DNA from: Bacillus vallismortis
GTDB lineage: Bacteria > Bacillota > Bacilli > Bacillales > Bacillaceae
Length of the DNA stretch: 64,000 nt
Assembly: GCF_040784915.1 (NCBI RefSeq)
Contig: NZ_CP160797.1
Location: 308,001 to 372,000 of the forward strand
Direction of reading: 5' to 3'
Part shown: positions 9,795 through 20,398 of the stretch, piece by piece
Layout of the letters: each line of letters opens with the position of its first letter
Numbering within the stretch: position 1 is the stretch's first letter
Made by a program: the position numbers and the translations under genes
The notes under the pieces: generated by a model
Databases searched by the model: none
The model's input: only the letters and a program-made list of their open reading frames with translations
Told to the model about the DNA's origin: nothing

Positions 9795-10904
9795 TTGAAA
9801 GACGTTATTGACCGTATTGGGAGCTATCCAGAAGAAGATGTGACCTTTCTATTAAAAGACTTGTCCGCTGTATCCATTGAAAAAAGTACGGAAGAACGGG
9901 AGAAGTCAATTCAAAGCGGCATCCATTATTCAGAAATGCTGCCGATCGAATACAAGCCGACAGATGAATACATGAAACTGTTTTATGCCTCGCTGGAAGA
10001 CAGCAAACAGAAGGTCGCATTAGCGGCGGGAGTTGTTGCGGAGCAGATTTATGAAAAAAGCGGGAAAGATGCGGTTTTGTGCAGTTTGGCAAGAGCAGGC
10101 ACGCCGATCGGTGTCTTGATCAAACGTTATATCAAAATGAAGTATCATGTCTCGCTGCCGCACTATAGCATCTCTATCATTCGGGACAGGGGAATTGATG
10201 AGATTGCCTTGCATTATATGTTGAAGCATCATCCGGAAGGCAAGGTTGCGTTTATCGACGGATGGACAGGCAAAGGCGCCATCACGAAAGAACTGATCCG
10301 CTCTGTAGAACGCTTTAATCAACGCTTTGGAACAAGGCTGTCTTCTGAAATCGCGGTGCTTGCCGATCCGGGGCATTGCGCGGATATTTATGGTACGAAG
10401 GAAGACTTTCTGATTCCGAGCGCTTGCTTGAATTCTACTGTATCAGGACTTGTCAGCCGCACAGTTTTAAATGAAAAGTGGATCGGGCCGTCTGACTTTC
10501 ATGGGGCGAAATATTACAAAGAGCTCAGCGAAGAGGATGTATCCAATCTCTATATTGAAACGATAGCGGAGCAATTTCCGTCTATTCATAAAGAAGCAGA
10601 ACGCCTGGCACTTAGGCTGCAAAACGATCGTGTGAAACCAGATTGGAACGGTCTAGCTTCCATTGAGACTATCCAAAAGCAATTCGGCATCAGCAACACA
10701 AATCTGATTAAGCCGGGTGTTGGGGAAACGACCCGCGTGCTTTTGCGAAGAGTGCCTTGGAAAATACTCATTCAGCCGGGTGCTGAAGAAGCATTGCAGC
10801 ATATTTTATTGCTTGCGAAGGATCGGGGCGTGCCTGTGGAAGAATACAAGAATATGTCATATCGCTGCTGCGGGCTGATTCGTCCGGCGGAGAAAAGCCT
10901 ATGA
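9795..10904 (+). CDS. Phosphoribosyltransferase-like protein with PELOTA RNA-binding domain (StiP family)
   Basis: This 369-residue protein belongs to the family often labelled cysteine protease StiP, but its visible motifs are those of a phosphoribosyltransferase: CSLARAGTPIG (96-106), VAFIDGWTGKGA (151-162), and ADPGHCADIYGTKEDFLIPSACLNS in two conserved blocks. Residues about 305-363 fit a PELOTA-type RNA-binding domain (GVGETTRVLLRRVP, then AKDRGVPVEEY). The protease label is doubtful. TTG 9795 follows the previous stop by a few bases. The stop overlaps the next gene's ATG by 4 bp, so the two are probably translationally coupled. Confidence 0.8.
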   Translation: MKDVIDRIGSYPEEDVTFLLKDLSAVSIEKSTEEREKSIQSGIHYSEMLPIEYKPTDEYMKLFYASLEDSKQKVALAAGVVAEQIYEKSGKDAVLCSLARAGTPIGVLIKRYIKMKYHVSLPHYSISIIRDRGIDEIALHYMLKHHPEGKVAFIDGWTGKGAITKELIRSVERFNQRFGTRLSSEIAVLADPGHCADIYGTKEDFLIPSACLNSTVSGLVSRTVLNEKWIGPSDFHGAKYYKELSEEDVSNLYIETIAEQFPSIHKEAERLALRLQNDRVKPDWNGLASIETIQKQFGISNTNLIKPGVGETTRVLLRRVPWKILIQPGAEEALQHILLLAKDRGVPVEEYKNMSYRCCGLIRPAEKSL

Positions 10905-11701
10905 ACGCATTCGCCAGTGATTTAGACAGAACATTAATTTACTCGAGGCGCATGATCAGCAATCCTGATAAGGAAGCGGGGGTTGAGCTGATAGAAACAC
11001 TGAACGGCCGTGACATCTCTTATATCTCGGGAGTGACAAAAGAGAACTTAAGGCAAATTCAGAAGGATCACTATTTTATTCCTGTCACCACACGCACAAA
11101 TGAGCAGTATAAGAGAATTGTTTGTTTTCAGCAGGACATTGTGCCCGAATATGCTGTGACTACGAATGGCGGCTGTATTTTAAAGGACGGCCAGCCTCTG
11201 AAAGAGTGGGACGAGTTCATAAAAGAGCAGCTCGCATCGTGTCTGCCGATTGAGGCTATGCTGAGAGAAATCGCAATTCTGCCTGTAGCGCAAGCGGTTG
11301 AAAGAACCCGAACGGCACATCATTATTTTGTCTATCTTATCTTGAACGAAGAGAAAATAGCCGGCCTCGATCCCGCTGCTGTGAAGGAGTGGGGGGCTGA
11401 AAAAGGATGGCAGGTATCCCTGCAGGGGCGAAAGCTTTACTTTATTCCGAAGCCGCTTAATAAATGGAGGGCGGTCGAATATCTGAAATCGAGGCTTTCG
11501 CTTGATGAAATCTATACAGCGGGAGATTCGCTACTGGATCTTGAACTGATTCAGGAAGCTGATTTCGGCATCGCGCCCGCTCATGGCGAGGTGCTGCGCC
11601 ACTGTCCGGAATTACGCAAAACGAAAGCAAGCGGCATGATGGCAGGTGAAGAAATCACAGCGTCTGTTTTATCCCGAATAACCCGATTAAAACAAGTATA
11701 A
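10901..11701 (+). CDS. HAD-superfamily phosphatase of the Ter module
   Basis: This 266-residue HAD hydrolase has motif I SDLDRT (nucleophile Asp7, acid Asp9) and motif IV GDSLLDLEL, with a cap inserted between them in the sucrose-phosphatase/Cof style. It would remove a phosphate from a small metabolite, plausibly the phosphoribosylated product of the two upstream enzymes. Its ATG overlaps the upstream TGA by 4 bp. It closes the four-gene block that lies between yceF and yceG here. Confidence 0.82.
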   Translation: MNAFASDLDRTLIYSRRMISNPDKEAGVELIETLNGRDISYISGVTKENLRQIQKDHYFIPVTTRTNEQYKRIVCFQQDIVPEYAVTTNGGCILKDGQPLKEWDEFIKEQLASCLPIEAMLREIAILPVAQAVERTRTAHHYFVYLILNEEKIAGLDPAAVKEWGAEKGWQVSLQGRKLYFIPKPLNKWRAVEYLKSRLSLDEIYTAGDSLLDLELIQEADFGIAPAHGEVLRHCPELRKTKASGMMAGEEITASVLSRITRLKQV

Positions 11702-11732
11702 TGCATACAAACAGACCAGAAAGGAGGATATG

Positions 11733-13346
11733 ATGAGACAAGAAGAGTTAATCATTCATAAAACAGTTCCCGCCGACGGGGATTGGAAAAACATGTTGTT
11801 TCAGACGCTGCCCGAGCGGGAGCGCTATGAGAAGGAAAACGGGCTGTCTTTTTCGAGGCTCGCCGGACAAATACTGGGTACGCCCATAGATGAAACGGAC
11901 TATTATAACGACTTGTATGAGCTATCGGTTAAGGATCATATTTATATCTTAAGCGAGACGCTTGATAAAACGATCGCGCCGGAAACGTTTCAGGCGCTTC
12001 AGCATATTCATTCCATCAATCAGAAAGAAAAAGGGCTGTCGGTCAGCCGTTTTGTCGCCTTTCTGGACGGGGAGCAGCTGATTGCGAAGCATACAAACCC
12101 CCTCATGCACCGCCATTTGAGAAAAGCATTGATGACGCTTTTACATACCTTTGCAGACCATCATGAGCAGGGGCTGAATCATCCTGATTTTCGCAGAGTA
12201 TTGCTTGATGTCTCTAAGTTTTCTTTGAATCACCTGAATCCTTGGCTGGAAAAAACCGATATAGAACGGGAGATGCCAAAAGTTGTTTGGTACGGAGACG
12301 CAACGAAGAGTCAGCTCTATTTCTTATATTATCTGATGTTAGCCGGCTGCGATGTCCTATTGTTCCATCCGGCGGGAACCGATCAGCTGGCGCTTGTCGA
12401 TCCGAAGCAGGAGCTCAGTTTTACGGAAAAGCTCCCTGATGTTTCGGAGCTTCAGCCGTTTCCAAAAGAAAAACCGGATCGGAAATCAACCGTAGCCTAC
12501 CGCTCAACAAAGGAAATTGAACATGTGCTGAATCATGAGGAATCCATGCTGTACAAGCCATGGCAGTTCAGGGATCATACACCGATGTCTGTTACGCTGA
12601 AAACGACCTATGATGAACTGTTTTTAATCGCAAAAGAGCGGGCCTTCATTCGGCCGAATTTCAAAGCCGATAAACATTCCATTGAGATTCCGAATGTATT
12701 CGCCAAAATCATGGGCGTGTCGAAAGACCATAAAGAATATTGGAACAGGCTTCATACATTAGAGGATTACCAGGAAACAGAAATGATCAGAAGCTTTCCG
12801 TTTACAGAAGAAATCAAATCGAACTATCAATTTCATTACAGCCACGCGCTAGACCATGAAGGGAACATTGATCCGGACAAGCTGATGGCAAGCAATGTGT
12901 GGCAGTACAAGCAGCTTCCGGCGGGCGTTCAGGCTGCCATTGCCAAAACGATTTCGAGAATGTGCAGGCACCCGCGTCTTAAAGCTTTGCATCAGGAACA
13001 AGTCAAGGATGTTCAAATTTACTTGTTTAAACAAACAACGAACCTGTCTGCTAAGCTGCTGAAATTGATTCAGATGTTCGACTATGCGCAAACTGTTCCG
13101 AAACTCGTTTTATATCATACGGAAATGAGCGGCGGACTCACGCGTTCAGATGCTGCCGCCCTGCTGTTCCTGAATGAAATCGGAATCGATATCATCATGT
13201 ATAACCCTCCCGGCCATCAAGACATTGAGCAGTTTATTGAAGAGGATCAGTATGATATCCACTGGCTGGACGACATGGTGTTTCAGCAGGACTATAAGGA
13301 GCCTTCACTTGTAAAAAGGCTGTTCAGAACGATTACCCAAAAGTAA
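11733..13346 (+). CDS. yceG: YceG, component of the Ter-linked biosynthetic module
   Basis: This 537-residue cytosolic protein belongs to a family described as a putative biosynthetic-module component; its reaction is unknown. It contains an internal repeat: PKVVWYGDA...LAGCDVLLFHPAG (about residues 182-215) resembles PKLVLYHTE...IGIDIIMYNPPG (about 456-494), which suggests two related Rossmann-like folds. ATG 11733 lies five bases after AAGGAGG; the adjacent ATG 11730 is too close. It sits 31 bp after the HAD gene and 15 bp before yceH. Confidence 0.85.
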   Translation: MRQEELIIHKTVPADGDWKNMLFQTLPERERYEKENGLSFSRLAGQILGTPIDETDYYNDLYELSVKDHIYILSETLDKTIAPETFQALQHIHSINQKEKGLSVSRFVAFLDGEQLIAKHTNPLMHRHLRKALMTLLHTFADHHEQGLNHPDFRRVLLDVSKFSLNHLNPWLEKTDIEREMPKVVWYGDATKSQLYFLYYLMLAGCDVLLFHPAGTDQLALVDPKQELSFTEKLPDVSELQPFPKEKPDRKSTVAYRSTKEIEHVLNHEESMLYKPWQFRDHTPMSVTLKTTYDELFLIAKERAFIRPNFKADKHSIEIPNVFAKIMGVSKDHKEYWNRLHTLEDYQETEMIRSFPFTEEIKSNYQFHYSHALDHEGNIDPDKLMASNVWQYKQLPAGVQAAIAKTISRMCRHPRLKALHQEQVKDVQIYLFKQTTNLSAKLLKLIQMFDYAQTVPKLVLYHTEMSGGLTRSDAAALLFLNEIGIDIIMYNPPGHQDIEQFIEEDQYDIHWLDDMVFQQDYKEPSLVKRLFRTITQK

Positions 13347-13361
13347 GGAGAGAAGAAAAGC

Positions 13362-14453
13362 ATGACAACAGAAAATCAAAACCCGCTTATTCTTGATAAA
13401 AACGAAGAAATTTCCCAGCAAAAAGCTGACGATATCCGCCTGCAGCTCCGCCAGGAACCAGAGGTGAAACGGCTAGTACAACAAATTGACGTTAAAAACC
13501 AAATGGAGCTGCTTGAGTACGGAAAGGAGCCGGCCGTTGAAATCTCTAAGTTCTCTGACCGCATCTTGGGGATGATGAAAACGACAAGCGTGACAGACTC
13601 AGGCACGATGCTGACCCAGCTTGGAAAAATCATGGACCGTTTTGACAAAAACGATTTTGACGAGCCAAAGGGACTGATGGCTAAGATTTTCAAACGCGGC
13701 GGCAGCATGATTGAGAAAATCTTTAAAAAGTACCAGACGCTCGGCGGAGAAATTGAAAAAATCAACGTTGAGATTTCTAAATATAAAGATGAGATGACCA
13801 AAACAAACTATACGCTCGATGAAATGTATGAAAACAATATTAATTACTATATGGAGCTTGAAAAATACGTTGTTGCCGGACAAATGAAGCTGGAAGAGAT
13901 GCAGTCCACTCTCCCTTCATATGAAGAAAAAGCAGCAAGCGGAAATCAGCTAGCGCAAATGCAGCTTGATACGCTGCGCAACGGCATTCAGGCGCTTGAG
14001 GAGCGGGTATACGACCTTGATATGGCGCGAATGGTGGCACTTCAAACCGCACCGCAAATCCGCCTTCTTCAGCGCGGTAATGCGAAGCTGATCGGAAAAA
14101 TCAACTCCGCTTTCATCATCACCATTCCGATTTTCAAAAACGGCATTATTCAGGCTGTCACAGTAAAACGGCAAAAGCTTGTGGCTGACTCCATGAGCGA
14201 GCTTGATCGCCGGACAAACGAGATGCTGAAACGAAATGCGGAAAACATCTCGAGCCAGAGTGTTGAAATTGCCAGAATGGCCGGCAGACCGAGCATAGAT
14301 ATTGAAACGATTGAATCGTCTTGGAACACGATCGTCAGCGGTATGCAGGAAACAAAACAAATTGAAGAAGAAAACAAACGTCTCCGCGAAGATGGTGCAA
14401 GACGAATTGCCGAGCTTCAGGATAATATTAAAAAAGCAGCATTGCAGCAATAA
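13362..14453 (+). CDS. yceH: TelA/toxic-anion-resistance family protein
   Basis: This 363-residue, mostly alpha-helical protein of the TelA family (tellurite and toxic anion resistance) is charged and coiled-coil rich. The conserved block FIITIPIFKNGIIQAV is followed by RQKLVADSMSELDRRTNEML. It has no signal peptide. In B. subtilis it is the last gene of the Ter operon, and the terminator immediately after the stop codon agrees. The biochemical function is not established. Confidence 0.9.
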   Translation: MTTENQNPLILDKNEEISQQKADDIRLQLRQEPEVKRLVQQIDVKNQMELLEYGKEPAVEISKFSDRILGMMKTTSVTDSGTMLTQLGKIMDRFDKNDFDEPKGLMAKIFKRGGSMIEKIFKKYQTLGGEIEKINVEISKYKDEMTKTNYTLDEMYENNINYYMELEKYVVAGQMKLEEMQSTLPSYEEKAASGNQLAQMQLDTLRNGIQALEERVYDLDMARMVALQTAPQIRLLQRGNAKLIGKINSAFIITIPIFKNGIIQAVTVKRQKLVADSMSELDRRTNEMLKRNAENISSQSVEIARMAGRPSIDIETIESSWNTIVSGMQETKQIEEENKRLREDGARRIAELQDNIKKAALQQ

Positions 14454-14458
14454 AAAGC

Positions 14459-14489
14459 CCCCCGCTTGTGAAATATAAGCGGGGGTTCT
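14459..14489 (+). terminator. Terminator of the Ter operon
   Basis: A 9-bp stem (CCCCCGCTT at 14459-14467, AAGCGGGGG at 14477-14485) is followed by TTCT. The stem is very strong although the T run is short. Confidence 0.8.
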
Positions 14490-14492
14490 ACA

Positions 14493-14537
14493 TTTACACC
14501 ATTTAGTTAATGACATTGTGTAAAGACAGTTGTAAAC
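14493..14537 (+). promoter_or_regulatory. Repeat-rich niaP upstream region, possible NiaR operator
   Basis: TTTACAC (14493-14499) and GTGTAAA (14518-14524) form a spaced inverted repeat. Two adjacent 13-base blocks, 14512-14524 and 14525-14537, both begin GACA and share a TTGT-AAA core. niaP of B. subtilis is repressed by the nicotinate-responsive regulator NiaR (YrxA), so this is the natural place for its operator. I cannot confirm the exact consensus. Confidence 0.4.
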
Positions 14538-14575
14538 TTAAACGGTAATCATTTTGCATATCAGAGGTGTTGACA

Positions 14576-15778
14576 ATGGGAAAACAACAGCCTATATCCC
14601 AGCGTAAGCTGCTGGGTGTCGCCGGTTTAGGGTGGCTGTTTGATGCAATGGATGTCGGAATATTATCGTTTATTATCGCCGCGCTCCACGTGGAGTGGAA
14701 TCTTGCGCCTGAAGAAATGAAATGGATCGGAAGCGTGAATTCCATCGGCATGGCTGTGGGTGCGTTTTTATTTGGGCTGCTGGCTGATCGAATCGGCCGA
14801 AAAAAGGTGTTTATCATTACCCTTTTGTGCTTTTCCATCGGAAGCGGCATATCAGCTTTTGTGACAAGCTTATCTGCATTCCTTATTCTGCGTTTTGTTA
14901 TTGGGATGGGGCTTGGCGGCGAGCTGCCAGTCGCTTCAACTCTTGTTTCTGAAGCGGTTGCGCCTGAAAAGCGGGGCAGAGTGATTGTGCTACTGGAAAG
15001 CTTTTGGGCAGTAGGCTGGCTCGTAGCAGCACTGATTTCTTACTTTGTGATACCGAGCTTCGGCTGGCAGGCCGCCCTGCTGTTGACGTCGCTGACTGCT
15101 TTTTATGCTCTGTACTTGCGGACGAGTCTGCCTGATTCGCCGAAATATGAGTCGCTTTCTGCTAAAAAGACATCGGTATGGGAGAATGTAAAAAGCGTTT
15201 GGGCAAGACAGTACTTACGGTCGACTGTGATGCTGTCGATCGTTTGGTTTTGCGTGGTGTTTTCTTATTACGGCATGTTCCTATGGCTGCCTAGTGTCAT
15301 GCTGCTCAAAGGCTTCAGCATGATTGAAAGCTTTGAATACGTCCTGCTGATGACGCTTGCTCAGCTTCCGGGCTATTTTTCTGCTGCGTGGCTGATCGAA
15401 AAAGCGGGACGGAAGTGGATACTCGTCTTTTACCTGATTGGTACAGCAGGAAGCGCCTATTTCTTCGGAACTGCGGATTCATTAGGCCTTCTGCTTACAG
15501 CTGGAATGCTGTTATCGTTTTTCAATCTTGGTGCGTGGGGCGTGCTGTATGCCTATACACCGGAGCAATACCCGACAGCGATTCGCGCCACAGGTTCAGG
15601 GACGACAGCGGCGTTTGGAAGAATCGGCGGTATCTTCGGGCCGCTGCTCGTTGGAACGCTCGCCGCTCGCCATATTTCGTTTTCAGTGATTTTTTCAATC
15701 TTTTGCATTGCGATCTTACTCGCGGTTGCTTGTATTTTGATTATGGGAAAAGAAACGAAACAAACTGAGCTTGAATAG
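14576..15778 (+). CDS. niaP: Nicotinate (niacin) transporter, MFS
   Basis: This 400-residue major facilitator (YceI) has about twelve transmembrane segments and the sugar-porter-like loop GLLADRIGRKK between segments 2 and 3. It imports niacin for NAD synthesis by salvage. ATG 14576 is eight bases after AGAGG; upstream GTG 14567 would overlap that site. It is a single gene with its own terminator, and nadE at 33.8 kb is functionally linked. Confidence 0.92.
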   Translation: MGKQQPISQRKLLGVAGLGWLFDAMDVGILSFIIAALHVEWNLAPEEMKWIGSVNSIGMAVGAFLFGLLADRIGRKKVFIITLLCFSIGSGISAFVTSLSAFLILRFVIGMGLGGELPVASTLVSEAVAPEKRGRVIVLLESFWAVGWLVAALISYFVIPSFGWQAALLLTSLTAFYALYLRTSLPDSPKYESLSAKKTSVWENVKSVWARQYLRSTVMLSIVWFCVVFSYYGMFLWLPSVMLLKGFSMIESFEYVLLMTLAQLPGYFSAAWLIEKAGRKWILVFYLIGTAGSAYFFGTADSLGLLLTAGMLLSFFNLGAWGVLYAYTPEQYPTAIRATGSGTTAAFGRIGGIFGPLLVGTLAARHISFSVIFSIFCIAILLAVACILIMGKETKQTELE

Positions 15779-15780
15779 GA

Positions 15781-15810
15781 AAAGCACCTCGCGATTGAGG
15801 TGCTTTTTTA
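15781..15810 (+). terminator. Terminator of niaP
   Basis: An 11-bp perfect stem (AAAAGCACCTC, GAGGTGCTTTT) with a six-base loop runs into a T tract. Confidence 0.92.
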
Positions 15811-15811
15811 C

Positions 15812-16541
15812 ATTTGAACCCGGGCTGCGGATCATCGTGTTTGTCTGGCAGAGCGCCATGGCAGTATAAACAGAATCGTGTAAAGTACCGAAACGGTGTG
15901 TGTTGATATAGAAAACCTGCAAGACATGTGCCGACAGTGGTTCCTCGCCGCAAAATGGATTGAAAGACACCATCACTTCTTATCACGCCTATAAATTTTA
16001 TAATGTTGAAAATATGAAACAGATATGTATTGAGAAACCTCTATTTCGTCCACGAATCTTTTCGGGGTGCGTCTACCCCGCTTCTCACATGAGTAAGATG
16101 CGGTGATTTTGACAATGTTGCATTTTGACCTGCATGTCGGTAGGTGAGTTCTTTTCCGCTGTAATCAAGCGTACGAATAATAGCAAGTCCTGATTTATCA
16201 GACAGCATTTTAAAAATTTGGCAGTTGTTTGATCATTTGGTTGTTTCTAGTCGTGAAACTGCAAATAAGTCAACTTATTTTTCCAGATCGAGAGCAATAA
16301 GTCCTGAAATATAAAGAACAAAAGATTTTTTGTAAGCGCTTAATAGTAGAAAAAGCCTGAATTTTATCTGCAATATGCACTAATTAAGAAGGATTAAAGA
16401 GTATTTAGGAGTATTCACAAGGTTAAGGAGCTATAATAAAGAATATAGAGAAATGATACAGAATAAAAGCGTATATGCTGTTTGTATGGAATGTTACATA
16501 AGTGTTACGGTAATAAAGATTGCTTCATATGGAGGGAAAAT
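15812..16541 (-). pseudogene. Decayed gap between niaP and opuAA
   Basis: No intact gene is visible in these 730 bases, where 168 (from memory) has yceJ and yceK. Two minus-strand stretches look like gene scraps. A 63-codon open frame at 16044-16232 has a protein-like composition (QIFKMLSDKSGLAIIRTL). Another at about 15812-15976 contains HVLQVFYINTHRFGTLHD. Neither has a start with a ribosome site, and I recognise neither. A cre-like sequence lies at 16331-16344 (TGTAAGCGCTTAAT) and a TATAAT at 16432-16437 may be the opuA -10. Confidence 0.4.
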
Positions 16542-17798
16542 ATGAGTGTAGATGAGAAATCAATTAAGATAAAAGTCGAGAAAGTATCTAAAATTTTTGG
16601 GAAACAAACAAAGAAAGCAGCTCAAATGCTTGCCAACGGAAAGACAAAAAAAGAGATCCTGAAAGCGACTGGATCAACCGTTGGGGTAAATCAAGCAGAT
16701 TTTGATGTGTATGATGGTGAGATATTTGTCATCATGGGTCTATCAGGGAGCGGTAAATCAACATTAGTACGGCTGCTAAACCGTTTGATTGAACCGACTG
16801 CCGGAAACATTTACATTGATGGTGACATGATAACAAATATGTCTAAAGACCAGCTCCGGGAAGTCCGCCGGAAAAAAATCAGTATGGTCTTCCAAAAGTT
16901 CGCTCTGTTCCCGCACAGAACGATACTTGAAAACACGGAATACGGGCTGGAGCTTCAAGGTATAGACAAACAAGAACGTCAGCAAAAAGCGCTTGAGTCC
17001 CTTAAGCTTGTCGGACTTGAAGGATTTGAACAGCAATATCCTGACCAGCTTTCCGGCGGAATGCAGCAGCGTGTCGGCCTTGCCCGCGCGTTGACGAATG
17101 ATCCGGACATCCTTCTGATGGACGAAGCGTTTAGTGCGCTCGATCCATTGATTCGTAAAGATATGCAGGATGAGCTTCTTGATCTTCACGAAAATGTCGG
17201 GAAAACAATTATCTTTATTACGCACGACTTGGACGAAGCGTTGCGGATCGGTGACAGAATTGTTCTAATGAAGGACGGTAACATTGTTCAAATCGGCACG
17301 CCTGAAGAAATCCTGATGAATCCATCTAACGAATATGTTGAGAAATTCGTCGAGGATGTTGATTTATCTAAAGTCCTCACAGCAGGCCATATTATGAAAC
17401 GCGCTGAAACGGTGCGGATTGATAAAGGGCCTCGCGTAGCTTTGACACTGATGAAAAACCTTGGAATTTCTTCGATTTACGCAGTGGATAAACAAAAGAA
17501 ATTGTTAGGTGTTATCTATGCGTCTGATGCGAAAAAAGCGGCTGAGTCTGATTTGTCACTTCAAGATATCTTGAATACAGAATTTACGACTGTACCAGAA
17601 GATACGTATCTGACAGAGATTTTTGATGCTGTTTCTGACGCAAATATTCCAATTGCGGTTGTAGATGAGAAGCAAAGAATGAAAGGGATTGTCGTAAAAG
17701 GCGCACTGATTGGCGCGCTTGCCGGCAATAACGAGTATATCAATGCTGAAAGCACTGACGAACAAACACAAGATCCTTCTGTACAGGAGGTGAAGTAA
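16542..17798 (+). CDS. opuAA: Glycine betaine ABC transporter, ATPase subunit
   Basis: This 418-residue ATPase of the OpuA osmoprotectant importer has Walker A GLSGSGKST, signature LSGGMQQR and Walker B ILLMDEAFS. The C-terminal third contains two CBS-like repeats (from about DVDLSKVLTAGHIM), which sense ionic strength in related transporters. ATG 16542 follows GGAGGG by five bases. It heads opuAA-opuAB-opuAC. Confidence 0.96.
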   Translation: MSVDEKSIKIKVEKVSKIFGKQTKKAAQMLANGKTKKEILKATGSTVGVNQADFDVYDGEIFVIMGLSGSGKSTLVRLLNRLIEPTAGNIYIDGDMITNMSKDQLREVRRKKISMVFQKFALFPHRTILENTEYGLELQGIDKQERQQKALESLKLVGLEGFEQQYPDQLSGGMQQRVGLARALTNDPDILLMDEAFSALDPLIRKDMQDELLDLHENVGKTIIFITHDLDEALRIGDRIVLMKDGNIVQIGTPEEILMNPSNEYVEKFVEDVDLSKVLTAGHIMKRAETVRIDKGPRVALTLMKNLGISSIYAVDKQKKLLGVIYASDAKKAAESDLSLQDILNTEFTTVPEDTYLTEIFDAVSDANIPIAVVDEKQRMKGIVVKGALIGALAGNNEYINAESTDEQTQDPSVQEVK

Positions 17799-17799
17799 G

Positions 17800-19529
<1,730 letters not shown>

Positions 19530-19533
19530 AGAT

Positions 19534-19574
19534 AATGAAGGCTGCCGAGTAATTCTCGACAGCCTTCATTTTTT
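19534..19574 (+). terminator. Terminator of opuA
   Basis: A long stem (ATGAAGGCTG pairing with CAGCCTTCAT, extended by CGAG/CTCG after one mismatch) is followed by a T run. Confidence 0.92.
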
Positions 19575-19659
19575 CCTTCAAGAAAAGCGAAGCCAACAAA
19601 GAAAACCTTAAGTGAGAATGTAAAAAGGTTATGATGACTTAGTCACTTATCACTTTTTC

Positions 19660-20259
19660 CTAATCCAAATGGTCTTTAGGTTTTTCTTTATGATTTCTAG
19701 CTTTCACTTCCGTAAATATATTATTTGCAGGTTTTTCAAATTCATTGGAGGGCTTAGAGTGATGTGATTCAATCAGTGATTTTAGCATTTGAATATCCTC
19801 TTTCGTCGCGGATTGTTTTTCGGATTTTAACATATAACCTAACTGGCCGTTCGATTCTATTGTAGCCCATTGTAAATCAGCCAAGTGCTGAATATTTTGT
19901 TGTCTTAACCTTACTTCAAGCATATCAACTGTTAAGCGCAGTTTTTTTAAATTTTTTTCATTCACTTCGCCGTTTTCGACTACTGTAAGTGATTTTCCAT
20001 AAATAAACGTCTCAAGGGTATCCGATTTCAAAACGATATATTCAATGAAAAGAAGTGTGAGTACCATTAAAAACGTAATCACCATTGTAATCCAAATGTT
20101 CCTGTTGCCAACAGGTTGAATAATTAATGATCCAACAGCTATCATCATGACAGTCTGAGCTACCGTAAGCTGAGAAACGGATTTTCTCCCAGCTAACCGC
20201 AAAATAAGAACTCCTCCTGCGACGACCACTATAGATTTCCATATGAAGTTGAAATCCAA
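19660..20259 (-). CDS. DUF421 (YetF/YdfS-like) membrane protein
   Basis: This protein of about 199 residues has three N-terminal transmembrane helices (residues about 1-75), including the family motif LRLAGRKSVSQLT, then the cytosolic YetF domain (SLTVVENGEVNEKNLKKLRLT) and a charged tail. TTG 20259 is chosen because AGAGGGGA lies about seven bases upstream; the frame extends seven codons further. DUF421 proteins are common in Bacillus and often spore- or envelope-linked, with no proven activity. In 168 this interval holds amhX-ycgA as I remember, so this gene is strain-specific. Confidence 0.78.
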   Translation of the reverse strand: MDFNFIWKSIVVVAGGVLILRLAGRKSVSQLTVAQTVMMIAVGSLIIQPVGNRNIWITMVITFLMVLTLLFIEYIVLKSDTLETFIYGKSLTVVENGEVNEKNLKKLRLTVDMLEVRLRQQNIQHLADLQWATIESNGQLGYMLKSEKQSATKEDIQMLKSLIESHHSKPSNEFEKPANNIFTEVKARNHKEKPKDHLD

Positions 20260-20398
20260 AAAAACATCCCCTCTTTTCAACCAATCAATAAATTCCTGCG
20301 CTGTTTTTATTGTGGATTAAATTTTGAATTCTATTCTTCAGCGATAATCACCAAACGGAATCTAAATGCAGCAGACTGCTTTTTTAATTTCATTATGC

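Noticed and set aside
9795-10904. Annotation as a cysteine protease (StiP)
   Set aside because: No Cys-His protease motif is apparent; PRPP-loop-like and PELOTA-like blocks fit a phosphoribosyltransferase better.
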